From NCBI RefSeq assembly GCF_000374145.1, contig NZ_KB893654.1:1050117-1114116 (forward strand): DNA of 64,000 nt. The letters run 5' to 3'. Positions within the stretch are counted from its first letter, which is position 1; each line of letters opens with the position of its first letter. Below, one piece after another: positions 35,151 through 43,841 of this stretch. Both the position numbers and the translations under genes were made by a program. The notes under the pieces are model-generated. The model was not told where the DNA came from, did no database searches, and saw only the letters and a program-made list of their open reading frames with translations. Source of the DNA: Neomegalonema perideroedes DSM 15528 (GTDB taxonomy: Bacteria; Pseudomonadota; Alphaproteobacteria; Rhodobacterales; Rhodobacteraceae).

Positions 35151-35317
35151 TCATTTCCCGTCGAGGCGGTCGAGGGCGCATGGGTCCTGTTGCAGATCGC
35201 CAGAGTCACGCGCCCGGCGGCCCAGACGCCTGCGCTCCAGAGCGTCGGAGCCGCGAAGGCCAGAAGGCCAGCAGCCGATCTTCCCCAACGCCCTATCTCA
35301 TGAGTTACTTTCCTCAT
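35151..35317 (-). pseudogene. Internally deleted remnant of a caspase-family gene
   Basis: Immediately after the caspase-Sel1 stop codon, in the same direction, an ATG (35317-35315) opens a signal-peptide-like sequence whose end reads VWAAGRVTLAICNRTHAP. This aligns with VWAASHVALVIGNGAYAT at the start of the neighbouring caspase. The frame is lost soon after (stop at 35141). In another frame the sequence ends DRLDGK-stop (TGA at 35153-35151), almost identical to the KRLDGK end of the neighbour. The simplest reading is a second gene copy whose middle was deleted out of frame. Confidence 0.55.
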
Positions 35318-35322
35318 GGCGT

Positions 35323-36669
35323 TTATTTCCCGTCAAGGCGTTTGATAGCTTCGCGCGCCCAGTGCCGTTCCATCAGATCCCCTTCATCCAACACCTGTTC
35401 ATACCAGCGTCGGGCTTCCTCAAGATCACGCGGAATGCCAAAACCACTCTCATATATCGTACCAAGGCGAAGCATGGCGTAGACGTTTCCCAAATCCGCC
35501 GCCTGCTGATAAAATCGAACCGCCTCGACTTTATCCTGCGCCAAACCTTGGCGCCCGTGTTCGTATATTTCTCCAAGATAGTACATGGAGAAGACGTGCC
35601 CCCGATCCGCCGCCCGCCGATACCAACGCGCAGCTTCAACGTAGCTCTGCGGCGCGCCGTTGACTCCACTCACATAATCATTGCCAAGATTAAACATATC
35701 CGCCGCGCTTCCGGCCTGAGCGCGCCCCAGATATCCAGCTGCGACGCTGCCCGGCTCAGGCAGAAGATGGGCGGGCGTCTCCTCGGCGACAGGCGCGGGC
35801 TGCGGGGCCGCCGGGGCGACGCGAACCGGAGCCGCCGCAGGGGCGGGAGGCGGAGCGAACCGCTGCGCGGGCGCGGGTGCGGGAGGCGGCGCCGTCGCCA
35901 GAACCGCCCGCCCGGTGAGCGAGAGCTTTTCGCCCAAAGAAAAGCCCGTGCCGATCTCCACGCTCGGCTCCTGCCGCGCGCCCGCCAATTGGCCCACCCG
36001 CTCCTTCAGCGTCGTCAGAGCCAGCCGCAGATCCTCCTGAGGATCGCGCTCCAGAAGCTCCGCCAGAGCCTGCGTATAGGGGCTGAAATCCCCTGATCCG
36101 TCTTGCGCCGCCTGTCCCGCCAGAGCGGCGAAGGAGATCAGCAGGCGCCCGGAGGGAGAAGCCTCCCGCGCCATCCCCTTGGAGCCGCTCTTGACCGGCA
36201 GAAAGCCGTTGTTGCGGCAGGCGTCGATGAGCGCCAGCTGCAAGCGCGTCGCCCCCTGCATGGCGCCCAGAGCGTCGTGCAGACGCACCGCCTGAAAGGG
36301 CGCCATGGCCTCGCTCTGCAATTGCGCGCCGATCGGAATGAGGTAGTTCACGCCTCCGACCTCGATCCCATGGCCGGAGTAATAGAGAACCGCCGTATCG
36401 GCGTTCAGGCTCCGCAGGCCGAACCGCCCCAGAGCCGCCTCCAGCAGCGGTTTGTCCAGATCATATAAAACCTCCACGTCGAAGCCCTGACCGCTCAGCA
36501 GCGCCGCCATGCGCTGGGCGTCGCGGCGAGGGTTTTTCAGAGGCGTCGTCGCATAGGCGCCGTTGCCGATCACCAGAGCCACATGGCTCGCCGCCCAGAC
36601 CGGAGCCCCCATCCCTGAGAAGCTCGTGACGATCACGGCCGCCAGACGCCAGAACCTCATCGCCTTCAT
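35323..36669 (-). CDS. Exported caspase-fold peptidase with Sel1 repeats
   Basis: A 448-residue protein. Signal peptide (cleavage near VWA-ASH), then a C14 caspase domain starting HVALVIGNGAYATTPLKNP. The catalytic dyad is His100 in YYSGHGIEVGGVNYLIP and Cys151 in LIDACRNNGF. A Pro/Ala-rich linker occupies 259-300. Three Sel1-type tetratricopeptide-like repeats follow (about 322-430; AARWYRRAADRGHVFSMYYLG is the clearest). Sel1 repeats bind proteins, so this may dock the protease on a partner. An alternative start at the in-frame ATG 36660 removes three residues. The Sel1 part is lower in GC than the protease part, suggesting domain acquisition. Confidence 0.88.
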   Translation of the reverse strand: MKAMRFWRLAAVIVTSFSGMGAPVWAASHVALVIGNGAYATTPLKNPRRDAQRMAALLSGQGFDVEVLYDLDKPLLEAALGRFGLRSLNADTAVLYYSGHGIEVGGVNYLIPIGAQLQSEAMAPFQAVRLHDALGAMQGATRLQLALIDACRNNGFLPVKSGSKGMAREASPSGRLLISFAALAGQAAQDGSGDFSPYTQALAELLERDPQEDLRLALTTLKERVGQLAGARQEPSVEIGTGFSLGEKLSLTGRAVLATAPPPAPAPAQRFAPPPAPAAAPVRVAPAAPQPAPVAEETPAHLLPEPGSVAAGYLGRAQAGSAADMFNLGNDYVSGVNGAPQSYVEAARWYRRAADRGHVFSMYYLGEIYEHGRQGLAQDKVEAVRFYQQAADLGNVYAMLRLGTIYESGFGIPRDLEEARRWYEQVLDEGDLMERHWAREAIKRLDGK

Positions 36670-36737
36670 CTCCTCGCTCGCCTCCCGACCGCGCCGCGCC
36701 CGCGCTCCGCCGGAGACGGAGCCGCGCTATCCTCCTT

Positions 36738-36747
36738 TGTCGGTATG
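36738..36747 (-). promoter_or_regulatory. CATACCGACA motif upstream of caspase-Sel1 gene
   Basis: Exact decamer in the orientation of the gene, 68 bp before its ATG, followed by AAGGAGGAT. The corresponding stretch before the caspase-TolA gene reads CATACCGACAGAAAGGAT, so the similarity extends slightly beyond ten bases. Confidence 0.5.
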
Positions 36748-36764
36748 CCGGAGGCGGACCATAG

Positions 36765-36965
36765 GACGAAGCCGAGGCGATCCGGCTCTATCGGCGGGCG
36801 GCGGATCTGGGGGGCGCCATGGGCGTGACGAATCTCGGCATGAGATATGCGCAGGGGCGCGGGATTCCGCGCGATCCGGGCGAAGCGCGGCGTCTGCTCA
36901 CGCAGGCGGCGGCTTCAGGCGATCAGGTGGCGGCGCCCTTGGCTCGCGCGGCTCTGGCGGAGCTG
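36765..36965 (+). pseudogene. Orphan Sel1-repeat fragment of a lost caspase-Sel1 gene
   Basis: The plus strand encodes DEAEAIRLYRRAADLGGAMG, then TNLGMRYAQGRGIPRDPGEA, which is one Sel1 repeat plus part of the next, directly after an in-frame TAG (36762-36764). The first 48 bases differ from the caspase-Sel1 gene at 63953-64000 at only about four positions. There is no signal peptide or protease domain, and the frame runs on into the antisense of the next gene. It is a 3' remnant of a relative of the 62777 gene. Confidence 0.65.
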
Positions 36966-37035
36966 GACGCCCAAGGCGCGCGTCGAGCGGATCTGCGCCC
37001 TCCTCATGAGACCGCGAGATCCAAGCTTCGCGCGG

Positions 37036-38103
37036 TCAGGGCGCGTCGCGCAGGGCCTCGACGAGATCCAGCGTCGCCTCCGCCGAGGGCGTGGGCGCCA
37101 CCGCCGCGATGGTCTCCGGCAGGCGCGCGAGCCGCAAGGCCGCCGGATCGTTCGTCACGCCGATCAGACCTGTGCGGAAGCCGTGATCGGACCAGGCGAC
37201 GTCCTGAACCTCTTTGCTCCGCAGGATCTCGATCAGCCTTTGACAGGCGGGCGTCATCGCGATCATCGGATGGGAGGCGTAGACCGTCGGCTCCGGGTAG
37301 ATCACCCGGATCCGCGAACGGATCAGATCGGCGGCGGCGGCGTTCTGCGCCACGAACTCCACAAGCTGGTTCTCATAGCCCGAAATCAGAGGCCGCGCGC
37401 CCATGCCTTGCGTGAGGAAGCCCTCGAACATCGGGCCGGACGAGGTCTCCATATAGCCCATGGCGTCGAAATAGGTCTTGATGGCCGGAGTCAGCTCGCG
37501 CATGCGGGCGCGGTCGGGGGGCTCGCCGCCGTTCATGCCGATGGCCAGCAGCCCCGCCCAGAGATTCCCTGAATTCGAAATGGCCGGATCCGTCGAGAGC
37601 ACCCGGAAAGGCCCGAAGATCGGGAGGCTGAAATCCTCGCGCCAGCGGGCGCCCTCCATGATCTTGCGGACGATGGCGACCGTATCGCCATAGAGGAAGC
37701 CCTCGCGTTCGCGGAGGAGCTGCGCGGCGGACATGGCTTCGGCCACCTCATCCCAGCCGAAGAGCACGATGGGCGAGGAGAAGATCGTCTCCACCGCCAC
37801 GGGGCGCTTGCCGGAGAGGCGGGCCATATCCGCCGCCACCGCGCTCGAAGGCCAGATGCAGTCCTTGCCGGCCACGTCCAGCGTGGTCGCCATCTCAATG
37901 GAGCCCGCCCTTTGCAGCGCAAGCGTCACGCCTTCCCGCGCGAGGATCTCCTTCAGCCGGGGATTCTCCAGAAAGGCCGTCTTCTCGCCGCCGTAGACCA
38001 TTGAGACCGCGAGAGGCTCCGGGCCGCGCCGCTGGGTCAGAAAGACCGTCGCCGCCGCCACGAGTCCGAGGATGAGAAGGCCGAGAAGGGTGCGTTTCAT
38101 CAA
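37036..38103 (-). CDS. Extracellular solute-binding-like protein (third gene of VWA/XpaC operon)
   Basis: A 355-residue membrane-anchored or exported protein (N-terminal segment LLGLLILGLVAAATVFLT) with a type-2 periplasmic binding fold. It shares the segment GSIEMATTL...CIWPSSAVAA with the binding-protein half of the VWA protein encoded upstream (GSVEIAQAL...AVWPASSLWI), so the two are paralogues. The N-terminus has no Cys for lipidation. Being in one operon with XpaC-like and VWA proteins, it may form a membrane complex with them rather than serve an importer; no permease is nearby. Confidence 0.7.
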   Translation of the reverse strand: MMKRTLLGLLILGLVAAATVFLTQRRGPEPLAVSMVYGGEKTAFLENPRLKEILAREGVTLALQRAGSIEMATTLDVAGKDCIWPSSAVAADMARLSGKRPVAVETIFSSPIVLFGWDEVAEAMSAAQLLREREGFLYGDTVAIVRKIMEGARWREDFSLPIFGPFRVLSTDPAISNSGNLWAGLLAIGMNGGEPPDRARMRELTPAIKTYFDAMGYMETSSGPMFEGFLTQGMGARPLISGYENQLVEFVAQNAAAADLIRSRIRVIYPEPTVYASHPMIAMTPACQRLIEILRSKEVQDVAWSDHGFRTGLIGVTNDPAALRLARLPETIAAVAPTPSAEATLDLVEALRDAP

Positions 38104-38120
38104 AGAGCCTCCGCGCCGCG

Positions 38121-38717
38121 TCAGCGCCTGATCTGGAAGGACAAGGCCTCGACTTCGGCCTCAAGCAAGGCGAGATCCTTGCTCAGGGCCGCCCGGCCAA
38201 GGGAATCTACGGCGGCGGGATAGGCCGCGATCTGCTCGCGCAGAGCCGAGATGCGGCTTTCGAGCGCCGGATCTCCCGAGCGTCCGAGCCGCAGGAAGGA
38301 TTCCATGCTCTCCACCATGCGGGGCAGGAAAACCGCGACGAAGCGGCGCAAGGCGCGCAGATCGGAGGGGTCTTCGCGCAAAATGCGCTCCAGCTCCTCC
38401 ACTCTGCCCGCGAGGGATTCGGCGAGGCTCCGGTCTTCGGCGCGGGCGGCGCCCGAGGCGGCGGCGCGCAGACGCTCCGTCGCCTCGCTCAGTTTTCGCC
38501 GCGCCTCCAGAAGATCGGCCTCCGGATCGGCCGCGAGGATCTCCGCAGCCGTCTTGCGCGTCGGGATGAGCGCCAGAAATCCGGCGTAGAGCCCCGCCGC
38601 CAGAGCCAGAGCCGCCCATGGCGAAAGCTTCAGCCCCAGATAAAAACCGAGGAAGCCCGCCGCGGCCGCGGCCGTGGCCAGAACATGACGCGCCCCGTCT
38701 GAAAGACCCCGGTTCAA
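38121..38717 (-). CDS. XpaC-like protein (5-bromo-4-chloroindolyl phosphate hydrolysis family)
   Basis: A 198-residue protein with two N-terminal membrane segments (about 10-50) and a cytoplasmic helical domain with coiled-coil character. Family features include the opening membrane pair followed by PTRKTAAEILAADPE and an LRRFVAVFLPRMVESMESFLRL helix. XpaC proteins are often found beside TelA-type toxic-anion-resistance proteins; no TelA is encoded here. The ATG overlaps the VWA gene's stop as ATGA, and the solute-binding-like gene follows. Confidence 0.72.
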   Translation of the reverse strand: MNRGLSDGARHVLATAAAAAGFLGFYLGLKLSPWAALALAAGLYAGFLALIPTRKTAAEILAADPEADLLEARRKLSEATERLRAAASGAARAEDRSLAESLAGRVEELERILREDPSDLRALRRFVAVFLPRMVESMESFLRLGRSGDPALESRISALREQIAAYPAAVDSLGRAALSKDLALLEAEVEALSFQIRR

Positions 38718-40315
38718 TTATAGCCCTTCACGCTGCGCAAAGCCTCCGCAAGCCCTCGGTCGGCGCGAAAGACGCGGCCCACGGTCTTTTGAGCGAGTTC
38801 GTTCAGCTGCGCGAGATCGGCGCTCCCGAAGGCGATGGAATGGATCGGAGCCTTGGCCTCCGGCCCTCCGGAGGCCAGAAGGCGCATGAACTCCGGGGCG
38901 TTGGCGGGATCGGCGGCGCCGTCGGTCATGGCCACCACGGCGGGCAGATGAGTCTTCAGCAAGCCCTCTTTCTCCGCGGCGTCGAGGAGGCCCCAAGCCA
39001 TGATCAGCGCCCCATAAAGATCCGTGCCGCCGCCCGCCTCGAAGGCCTCCACCTCGGCGAGCAGCGCCCCGAGAAGCTTGGGGTCGTCGCCTTCGGCCTC
39101 CAGAGGCGCGCCGGGGCCGCTGGCGAAGGGAATGACGATGGTCACGTCGCGCGCTGAGGGCTGAAGCAGCGATAAAGCCGCCTGCTCCGGATCGAGCGCC
39201 ATGGTCATGGCCCGCTTCAGCTCCGCGAGGGGCGCGCCCTGCATCGAGCCGGAGACGTCCGCGAGCCAGATGGTCAGAGAGGGTTTGCGGAGTTCGCTTT
39301 GATAGAGCCGCAGGGCCTCGCCGACCACCTCGCCCCGGGGGAAGGGGATGGGCGAGAGCGCGCGGCCCGGATCGACGCCCCATTCCCGCCGCCAGATTCC
39401 GCCCTCCGGCGCCTGAACCCCGATCAGCCCCGCGCGCCATCCGGTTTCGACGATGCGCTTTTGCGCTTCCGGCGAGAGGAGGAATTCCTGAAGCGCGAGG
39501 AAATGCGCCTCTTGGGCGGCGTCGCCGCGATCCACATAAGCCAGAGTGCTGTCGGCGATGGCGAGGCCGTCCGAGGGATAGACGAGATGCAGCGGCTCGG
39601 CGCCGCGCGCGGTCAATTGACGATCCGCGTCGAGGATCAGCGCCTCGTAATTCACCATGGAATCGTAGGCGTCGTAGCTGGCGATCAGGCTGTCCTTCAG
39701 CCAATTCGAGGAGCCGGAGGAGCGATCCACCCCTGAAAGGAATTCGCGCGTCCGCTCCTGAACCTCGGGATCGCGCAGATGCTTCGTTTCAATGAGGTCC
39801 GGCCCGCCCGCGAAGGCGTGCAGGAAGCCGAAATAGGCCGAAGCGCCGGAATTGGACTGCGTCGCCGAAGTCATGGCCAGCCGCATCTCGCCGGAGGAGA
39901 CGGCCGCGCCGATCTGCGCCACCGAGACCTCGCGGCCCCCGGTCCAGCCGAGCTTTTCGGCGATGGAGCGCCGCACGCCGAAGACCACCGGGCTGCGCGC
40001 AATGGATTTCGCATGGCGCGTGACGCGGGATTCGTCGCCGAAGGAGATCCAGAGCGAAGAGGCGGGCCAGACGGCGTCGAACTCCATGGCGCGTCCCGCC
40101 CCGAGCGCCTGAGCGATCTCCACCGAGCCGCGCGCGACCAGATCGACCCTCACGCCGCTTTGACGCGACCAGTCGTCGAGCAAGGGCTTGAAGCTCTCGG
40201 CCTCGGAGCCCGCGAGGATGCGCAAGGCGCCTTCCTGTTTCGGCTCGCGGCCGGAGAGGACGTAAAGCGCTCCGGCGACGGCCAGCAGGCCCAGAAGGAG
40301 GAGAAGCTTCTTCAT
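38714..40315 (-). CDS. Solute-binding domain fused to VWA domain
   Basis: A 533-residue protein with an N-terminal membrane anchor, a type-2 binding-protein domain (about 30-320) and a von Willebrand A domain (about 345-520). The metal-ion-dependent adhesion site is DVSGS at 353-357, with a later conserved Thr and Asp (MTDGA). Such SBP-VWA fusions occur with XpaC in stress-linked operons. The arrangement suggests ligand-triggered protein interaction rather than import. It is the first gene of the operon; the next starts inside its stop codon. Confidence 0.78.
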   Translation of the reverse strand: MKKLLLLLGLLAVAGALYVLSGREPKQEGALRILAGSEAESFKPLLDDWSRQSGVRVDLVARGSVEIAQALGAGRAMEFDAVWPASSLWISFGDESRVTRHAKSIARSPVVFGVRRSIAEKLGWTGGREVSVAQIGAAVSSGEMRLAMTSATQSNSGASAYFGFLHAFAGGPDLIETKHLRDPEVQERTREFLSGVDRSSGSSNWLKDSLIASYDAYDSMVNYEALILDADRQLTARGAEPLHLVYPSDGLAIADSTLAYVDRGDAAQEAHFLALQEFLLSPEAQKRIVETGWRAGLIGVQAPEGGIWRREWGVDPGRALSPIPFPRGEVVGEALRLYQSELRKPSLTIWLADVSGSMQGAPLAELKRAMTMALDPEQAALSLLQPSARDVTIVIPFASGPGAPLEAEGDDPKLLGALLAEVEAFEAGGGTDLYGALIMAWGLLDAAEKEGLLKTHLPAVVAMTDGAADPANAPEFMRLLASGGPEAKAPIHSIAFGSADLAQLNELAQKTVGRVFRADRGLAEALRSVKGYN

Positions 40316-40499
40316 GACGGATCTCCGGAGGACGCGGAAGGCTTCCGGCGGAGGCCCGCGCGATCGAAAGAGCGAACCCGAGCCCGGCGCGGATCGGCGC
40401 GGGAGATCGGGCGGGGTCCGGCCGTCCTCATGTTCTCAGACTTCATGGCGGGATCATGCGACAGGCCGGCGACGCTTTCGTGACAGGGGCGACATGAAG

Positions 40500-40527
40500 C
40501 CGCCCGCCTCCTTGCGGAGACGGGCGG
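40500..40527 (-). terminator. Rho-independent terminator downstream of the Na/Pi cotransporter gene
   Basis: CCGCCCG (40500-40506) pairs with CGGGCGG (40521-40527); with CTCC/GGAG and other pairs between them it forms a stem of about 11 bp capped by a GCAA-type loop. It lies 29 bp beyond the cotransporter stop codon, read on the minus strand, and is followed by CTTCATGT. Confidence 0.5.
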
Positions 40528-40556
40528 CGCGTCATCGCGGAAGGCGGAGCTTCAGA

Positions 40557-42293
40557 TCACTCGGCGGGGACGGCGCCGAAGCCGGGATCCTCGTCGCGGC
40601 GGGGCTCGCTTTGCGGCCGGGACTGCGCCCGCGTCAGGATCGCCTGACGATTCACCGAAGCGCGCTCGGCGGCGATGCGTTGAATCAGAAGCTCCGCGCG
40701 CTCCACCGAGCCCAGAAGCGCGAGGATGGTGCCGCGCTCTCCGGCGCCCGCGTCGGGGCCGAGGTTCAGGGTGCGGGCGCGCAGCTCCTCGATCTCCGGG
40801 AAGCTCCCGTGATGGCCCGGAGGCATCACCGGATCCGGCACGCCGTAGGTCGGCAGGATCGGGCGCAGCGCGGCGTCGAGACGATTCAGCGCGGCGTCCA
40901 CGATCACCTGAGCATGAGAGCCGAATTTCTCGCGCTTCACGCGGCGGGCCACCTGATGCATCGACTCGGCGAGGGCGGCGGTGAAGTCGGCCTCCTCGAT
41001 GAGGCTGGCGATCAGGTCGAGCTGCTCATAGGGCAGATCCTCTTTCATGAGGTTGGCCGTATAAGCGCGGATGTCGCGGCTGAGGATGTCGGTCGCGAGG
41101 TAATGTTCGCCGGGGTCGGCGGGGGCTTTTCGGTCGCCGCGGGCGATGTTCAGGAACATGGCGCCGGCCTGAAGATGACGCGCGGTCTCCTGCTGCACGG
41201 CGGGAACGGCCTTGGCGAAATCGTCGGCGACCTGACGGCTGAGGAATTTCGGAACCGAATAATCCTCGACGTCCTCCTCGTCGGTGCGCCCGACGTTGGA
41301 GAGCACCCGCTCGAAGACGCCCACGAAGGGGAAGAGCAGCAGGGTGTTGAAGATGTTGAAGACCGTCGAGTAAAGGCCCACCGCCACCGGCACCAGCGGG
41401 AAGGTCTCATGGCCATTGACCATCACCGCGACCGAAGGATCCCCCATCCCCAGCGCGCCCATGCCCCATTTCAGAATTCCGATGGAGACGAAGAACAAAG
41501 GCACCGTGATGCAGACGCCGATCAGATTGAAGGAGATATGCGCATAGGCCGCGCGCTTGGCGTTTTTGGAGAGGTTCAGCGAGGCCATCCAAGAGGTGAT
41601 GGTCGTGCCGAGATCCGCGCCCAGCGAGAAGGCGACGGCGGTCTGCCAGTCCAGCACGCCCGCCGCGCCGAGGCCCATCACGATGCCGATGGTGGCCGAA
41701 GAGGAGTGGATCAGCGCGGTGATGCTGGCCGCGATCAGCACGCATTTGATCAGATTGAGATAGGAATCGGCATGGAGCGTCTGAAGCAGCTCCATGACTT
41801 CAGGCATGTTGCGCAGGGGGCGCAGACCGCCGGTCATGAGGTTCAGGCCGTAGAAGATCAGCGCGAAGCCCATGCAGGTCAGGGCGATGTTGCGGGTCTT
41901 CTCCTTCTTGCCGAAGCAATAGACCAGCGCGAAGATCCCCGCGAAGATCAGCCCCAAAGGCCCCAGCGGCAAGGCGATCAGGCCGTTGCCCAGCGTGGTG
42001 CCGATGTTCGCGCCCATGATGACGCTGATGGCGGGCCTCAGGGCGACCACGCCCGCGTTGACGAGGCCCACCACCATCACCGTCATGGCGGTGGAGGACT
42101 GGATGACGCCCGTGATCAGCGTTCCCGCCATCACGCCCTTGATCGGCGTGCCCGCCGCCTTGGCGAGGAAGGCGCGCATCCGGTTGACCGAAAGGGCCTG
42201 AATGCCGTTGGCCATGAACTCGAGGCCGAGCATGAAGAGCCCGAGCCCTCCGATGACCGGGACGAGGATGTCCTTGAAGATGTCGATTTCCAT
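40557..42293 (-). CDS. Na+/phosphate cotransporter family protein (NptA/YjbB type) with PhoU-like C-terminus
   Basis: A 578-residue membrane protein. The inverted-repeat signatures of the Na/Pi cotransporter family are present: GVIQSSTAMTVMVVGLVNAG in the first half and LIHSSSATIGIVMGLGAAG in the second. About nine membrane segments are followed by a cytoplasmic PhoU-like helical domain with HLQAGAMFLNIARGDRKAP. The start at 42293 begins MEIDIFKDILVPVIGGLGLF. It lies 65 bp downstream of a PstS-like gene on the same strand. Direction of transport (import or export) cannot be told from sequence. Confidence 0.88.
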   Translation of the reverse strand: MEIDIFKDILVPVIGGLGLFMLGLEFMANGIQALSVNRMRAFLAKAAGTPIKGVMAGTLITGVIQSSTAMTVMVVGLVNAGVVALRPAISVIMGANIGTTLGNGLIALPLGPLGLIFAGIFALVYCFGKKEKTRNIALTCMGFALIFYGLNLMTGGLRPLRNMPEVMELLQTLHADSYLNLIKCVLIAASITALIHSSSATIGIVMGLGAAGVLDWQTAVAFSLGADLGTTITSWMASLNLSKNAKRAAYAHISFNLIGVCITVPLFFVSIGILKWGMGALGMGDPSVAVMVNGHETFPLVPVAVGLYSTVFNIFNTLLLFPFVGVFERVLSNVGRTDEEDVEDYSVPKFLSRQVADDFAKAVPAVQQETARHLQAGAMFLNIARGDRKAPADPGEHYLATDILSRDIRAYTANLMKEDLPYEQLDLIASLIEEADFTAALAESMHQVARRVKREKFGSHAQVIVDAALNRLDAALRPILPTYGVPDPVMPPGHHGSFPEIEELRARTLNLGPDAGAGERGTILALLGSVERAELLIQRIAAERASVNRQAILTRAQSRPQSEPRRDEDPGFGAVPAE

Positions 42294-42358
42294 AAAGTCT
42301 CTCGCTGTTGAGAGCGGCCCGGAGAGGCCAAGAGGCAAAAGGCGGAAGAGAGGGGAGG

Positions 42359-43438
42359 TCAGCGGACCGCAGGAGGCGCGACGCTCGCCCAATAGGCTTC
42401 GATCCGCTCGGCGAGCCGCGGCGGAACCGGGATGAAGCCGAGGGCTTCGGCTTCGTCGGCGCCTTGGCTGAAGGCGATGTGGAAGACGTCGAAGACGCGG
42501 CGCAGACGATGGGCGCCCCGATCCTTCGGCAGAACGGCGTAGGTCGCCACGGCCACGGGATAGGCGCCCGCGCCCGCGAGATTGGTGGTGTCGGCGAGGA
42601 AGCCGCGCTCGGCGCTCCACTCCACGCCGTCGAGGCCGATGCGGAAGCTCTCAGGGCTCGGCGCGACGAATTCGCCCGCCTGATTCAAAAGCGCCGCCAT
42701 GGGGAGCCCTTGGCGCAGGGCTTGGCCATACTCCACATAGGCGAGGCTGTTCGGCGTCGCGGCGGCCCGAGCCGCCAGACCGCCCGAGCCCTTTTCTCCG
42801 CGCCCGACCGGCCAGGCGATCAGCAGATCGGAGCCCGCCTTCCCGGCCCATTCCGGGCTCGTCTCGGAGAGGAAGCTCGTGAAGACCTGCGTCGAGCCCG
42901 AACCGTCGGCGCGGTGCAGAACCTCGATTTCGGCGTCCGGCAGGCTCAGGCCGGGGTTCATCCCCGCGAGGACCGGATCCGACCAGCGCGTGATCTCGCC
43001 CAGATAGATCCCGGCCAGAACCGGGCCGGACAGCCGCAGCTCGCCGGAGGGGACGCCCTCCAGATTGGCCGTCGCCACGACGCCGCCCATGAGGATGGGG
43101 AATTGAATCCAGCCGCGCGCCTCTAATTCTTCGGCGGTCAGCGGCGCCTCGGTGGCGGCGAAGTCCACCTCGGGCTGAGCAAGGCGCATCACCCCGGAGA
43201 GCGAGCCGACGGGCTCGTAATCCACGCGCCAGTCCGGCGAGACGAAATCTCCGCCGTCGGCGCGCAGAGCCTCGTAATCGCGCGACCAGCGCTGAATCGC
43301 GGGCGCCGCGAAAGTGGAGCCGGCGCCTTGAATCGGCGCGGCCTGAAGGCTCGTCGCCGCCAGAGCCGCGACGAGGCCCAAGGCCCCCGTCAGCATGATT
43401 CTCGCGCCTGATGTTCGGAGGCCGTGGGCTTCGGTCAT
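42359..43438 (-). CDS. PstS-family phosphate-binding protein
   Basis: A 359-residue exported protein. After the signal peptide (ending SLQA-API) the phosphate-binding loop IQGAGSTFAAPAIQRW is visible, followed by DFAATEAPLTAEEL and the DGSGSTQVFTSFL loop of PstS. The usual pstC, pstA and pstB partners are absent from the window. The ATG at 43438 has AAGGAGA upstream. Sitting 65 bp ahead of a Na/Pi cotransporter, it may supply phosphate to that carrier or serve a distant Pst channel. Confidence 0.85.
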   Translation of the reverse strand: MTEAHGLRTSGARIMLTGALGLVAALAATSLQAAPIQGAGSTFAAPAIQRWSRDYEALRADGGDFVSPDWRVDYEPVGSLSGVMRLAQPEVDFAATEAPLTAEELEARGWIQFPILMGGVVATANLEGVPSGELRLSGPVLAGIYLGEITRWSDPVLAGMNPGLSLPDAEIEVLHRADGSGSTQVFTSFLSETSPEWAGKAGSDLLIAWPVGRGEKGSGGLAARAAATPNSLAYVEYGQALRQGLPMAALLNQAGEFVAPSPESFRIGLDGVEWSAERGFLADTTNLAGAGAYPVAVATYAVLPKDRGAHRLRRVFDVFHIAFSQGADEAEALGFIPVPPRLAERIEAYWASVAPPAVR

Positions 43439-43841
43439 GGCCGATCTCTCCTTGCGTCGCCGGGAAGGCCAAGGGCCTGCGGAGGACGAAATCTTTCCGG
43501 AGATCGAACGGGAGGAACTCGCCCCCAAGGAAGAGATCTTAAAAAAAGATTAATCCCGCTCCATCCGGCCTCTGGCTAGCACTGGCCCTTAAAGGATCCG
43601 CGACGGATCTCCGTCAAAACGACGACAGGCGGAGAAGATCGCGCCCGGAGCCGTTCCGCGCGCGGCTTAGGGGCGGATTCGGGGCGGCTTCAGGGGGGAG
43701 GCGCCCCCGCGCGGATGCTCTCGCTTCGCCCGCCGGTCTTGAGCCCGCCGGTCTTGAGGATGTGATTGAAAATCCTCTATCCATGGCTGCGCTCCCCGCC
43801 GCGCCGCTCCCCGTCGCGGCTTTGAACGAGGTCTGATCCTG
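43439..43841. other. Divergent intergenic region with short tandem repeat
   Basis: A 403-bp gap between pstS-like and the MaoC-Pta gene. It contains a 15-bp direct tandem repeat (GCCCGCCGGTCTTGA, 43728-43742 and 43743-43757) and a GATCTT-A-run-GATT stretch near 43533-43550. I see no clear Pho box and no gene. Confidence 0.6.

Noticed and set aside
40314..42311. 665-residue plus-strand frame opposite the Na/Pi cotransporter
   Set aside because: It has His/Asp/Arg-rich shadow composition, while the minus strand has clear family signatures.
43533..43560. A-rich stretch after GATCTT as a terminator or Pho box
   Set aside because: No stem of useful length is present and no Pho-box consensus could be matched.
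43728..43757. Two 15-bp direct repeats considered as a mini CRISPR or operator
   Set aside because: Only two adjacent copies without spacers and no cas genes; kept only as a short tandem repeat in the intergenic note.
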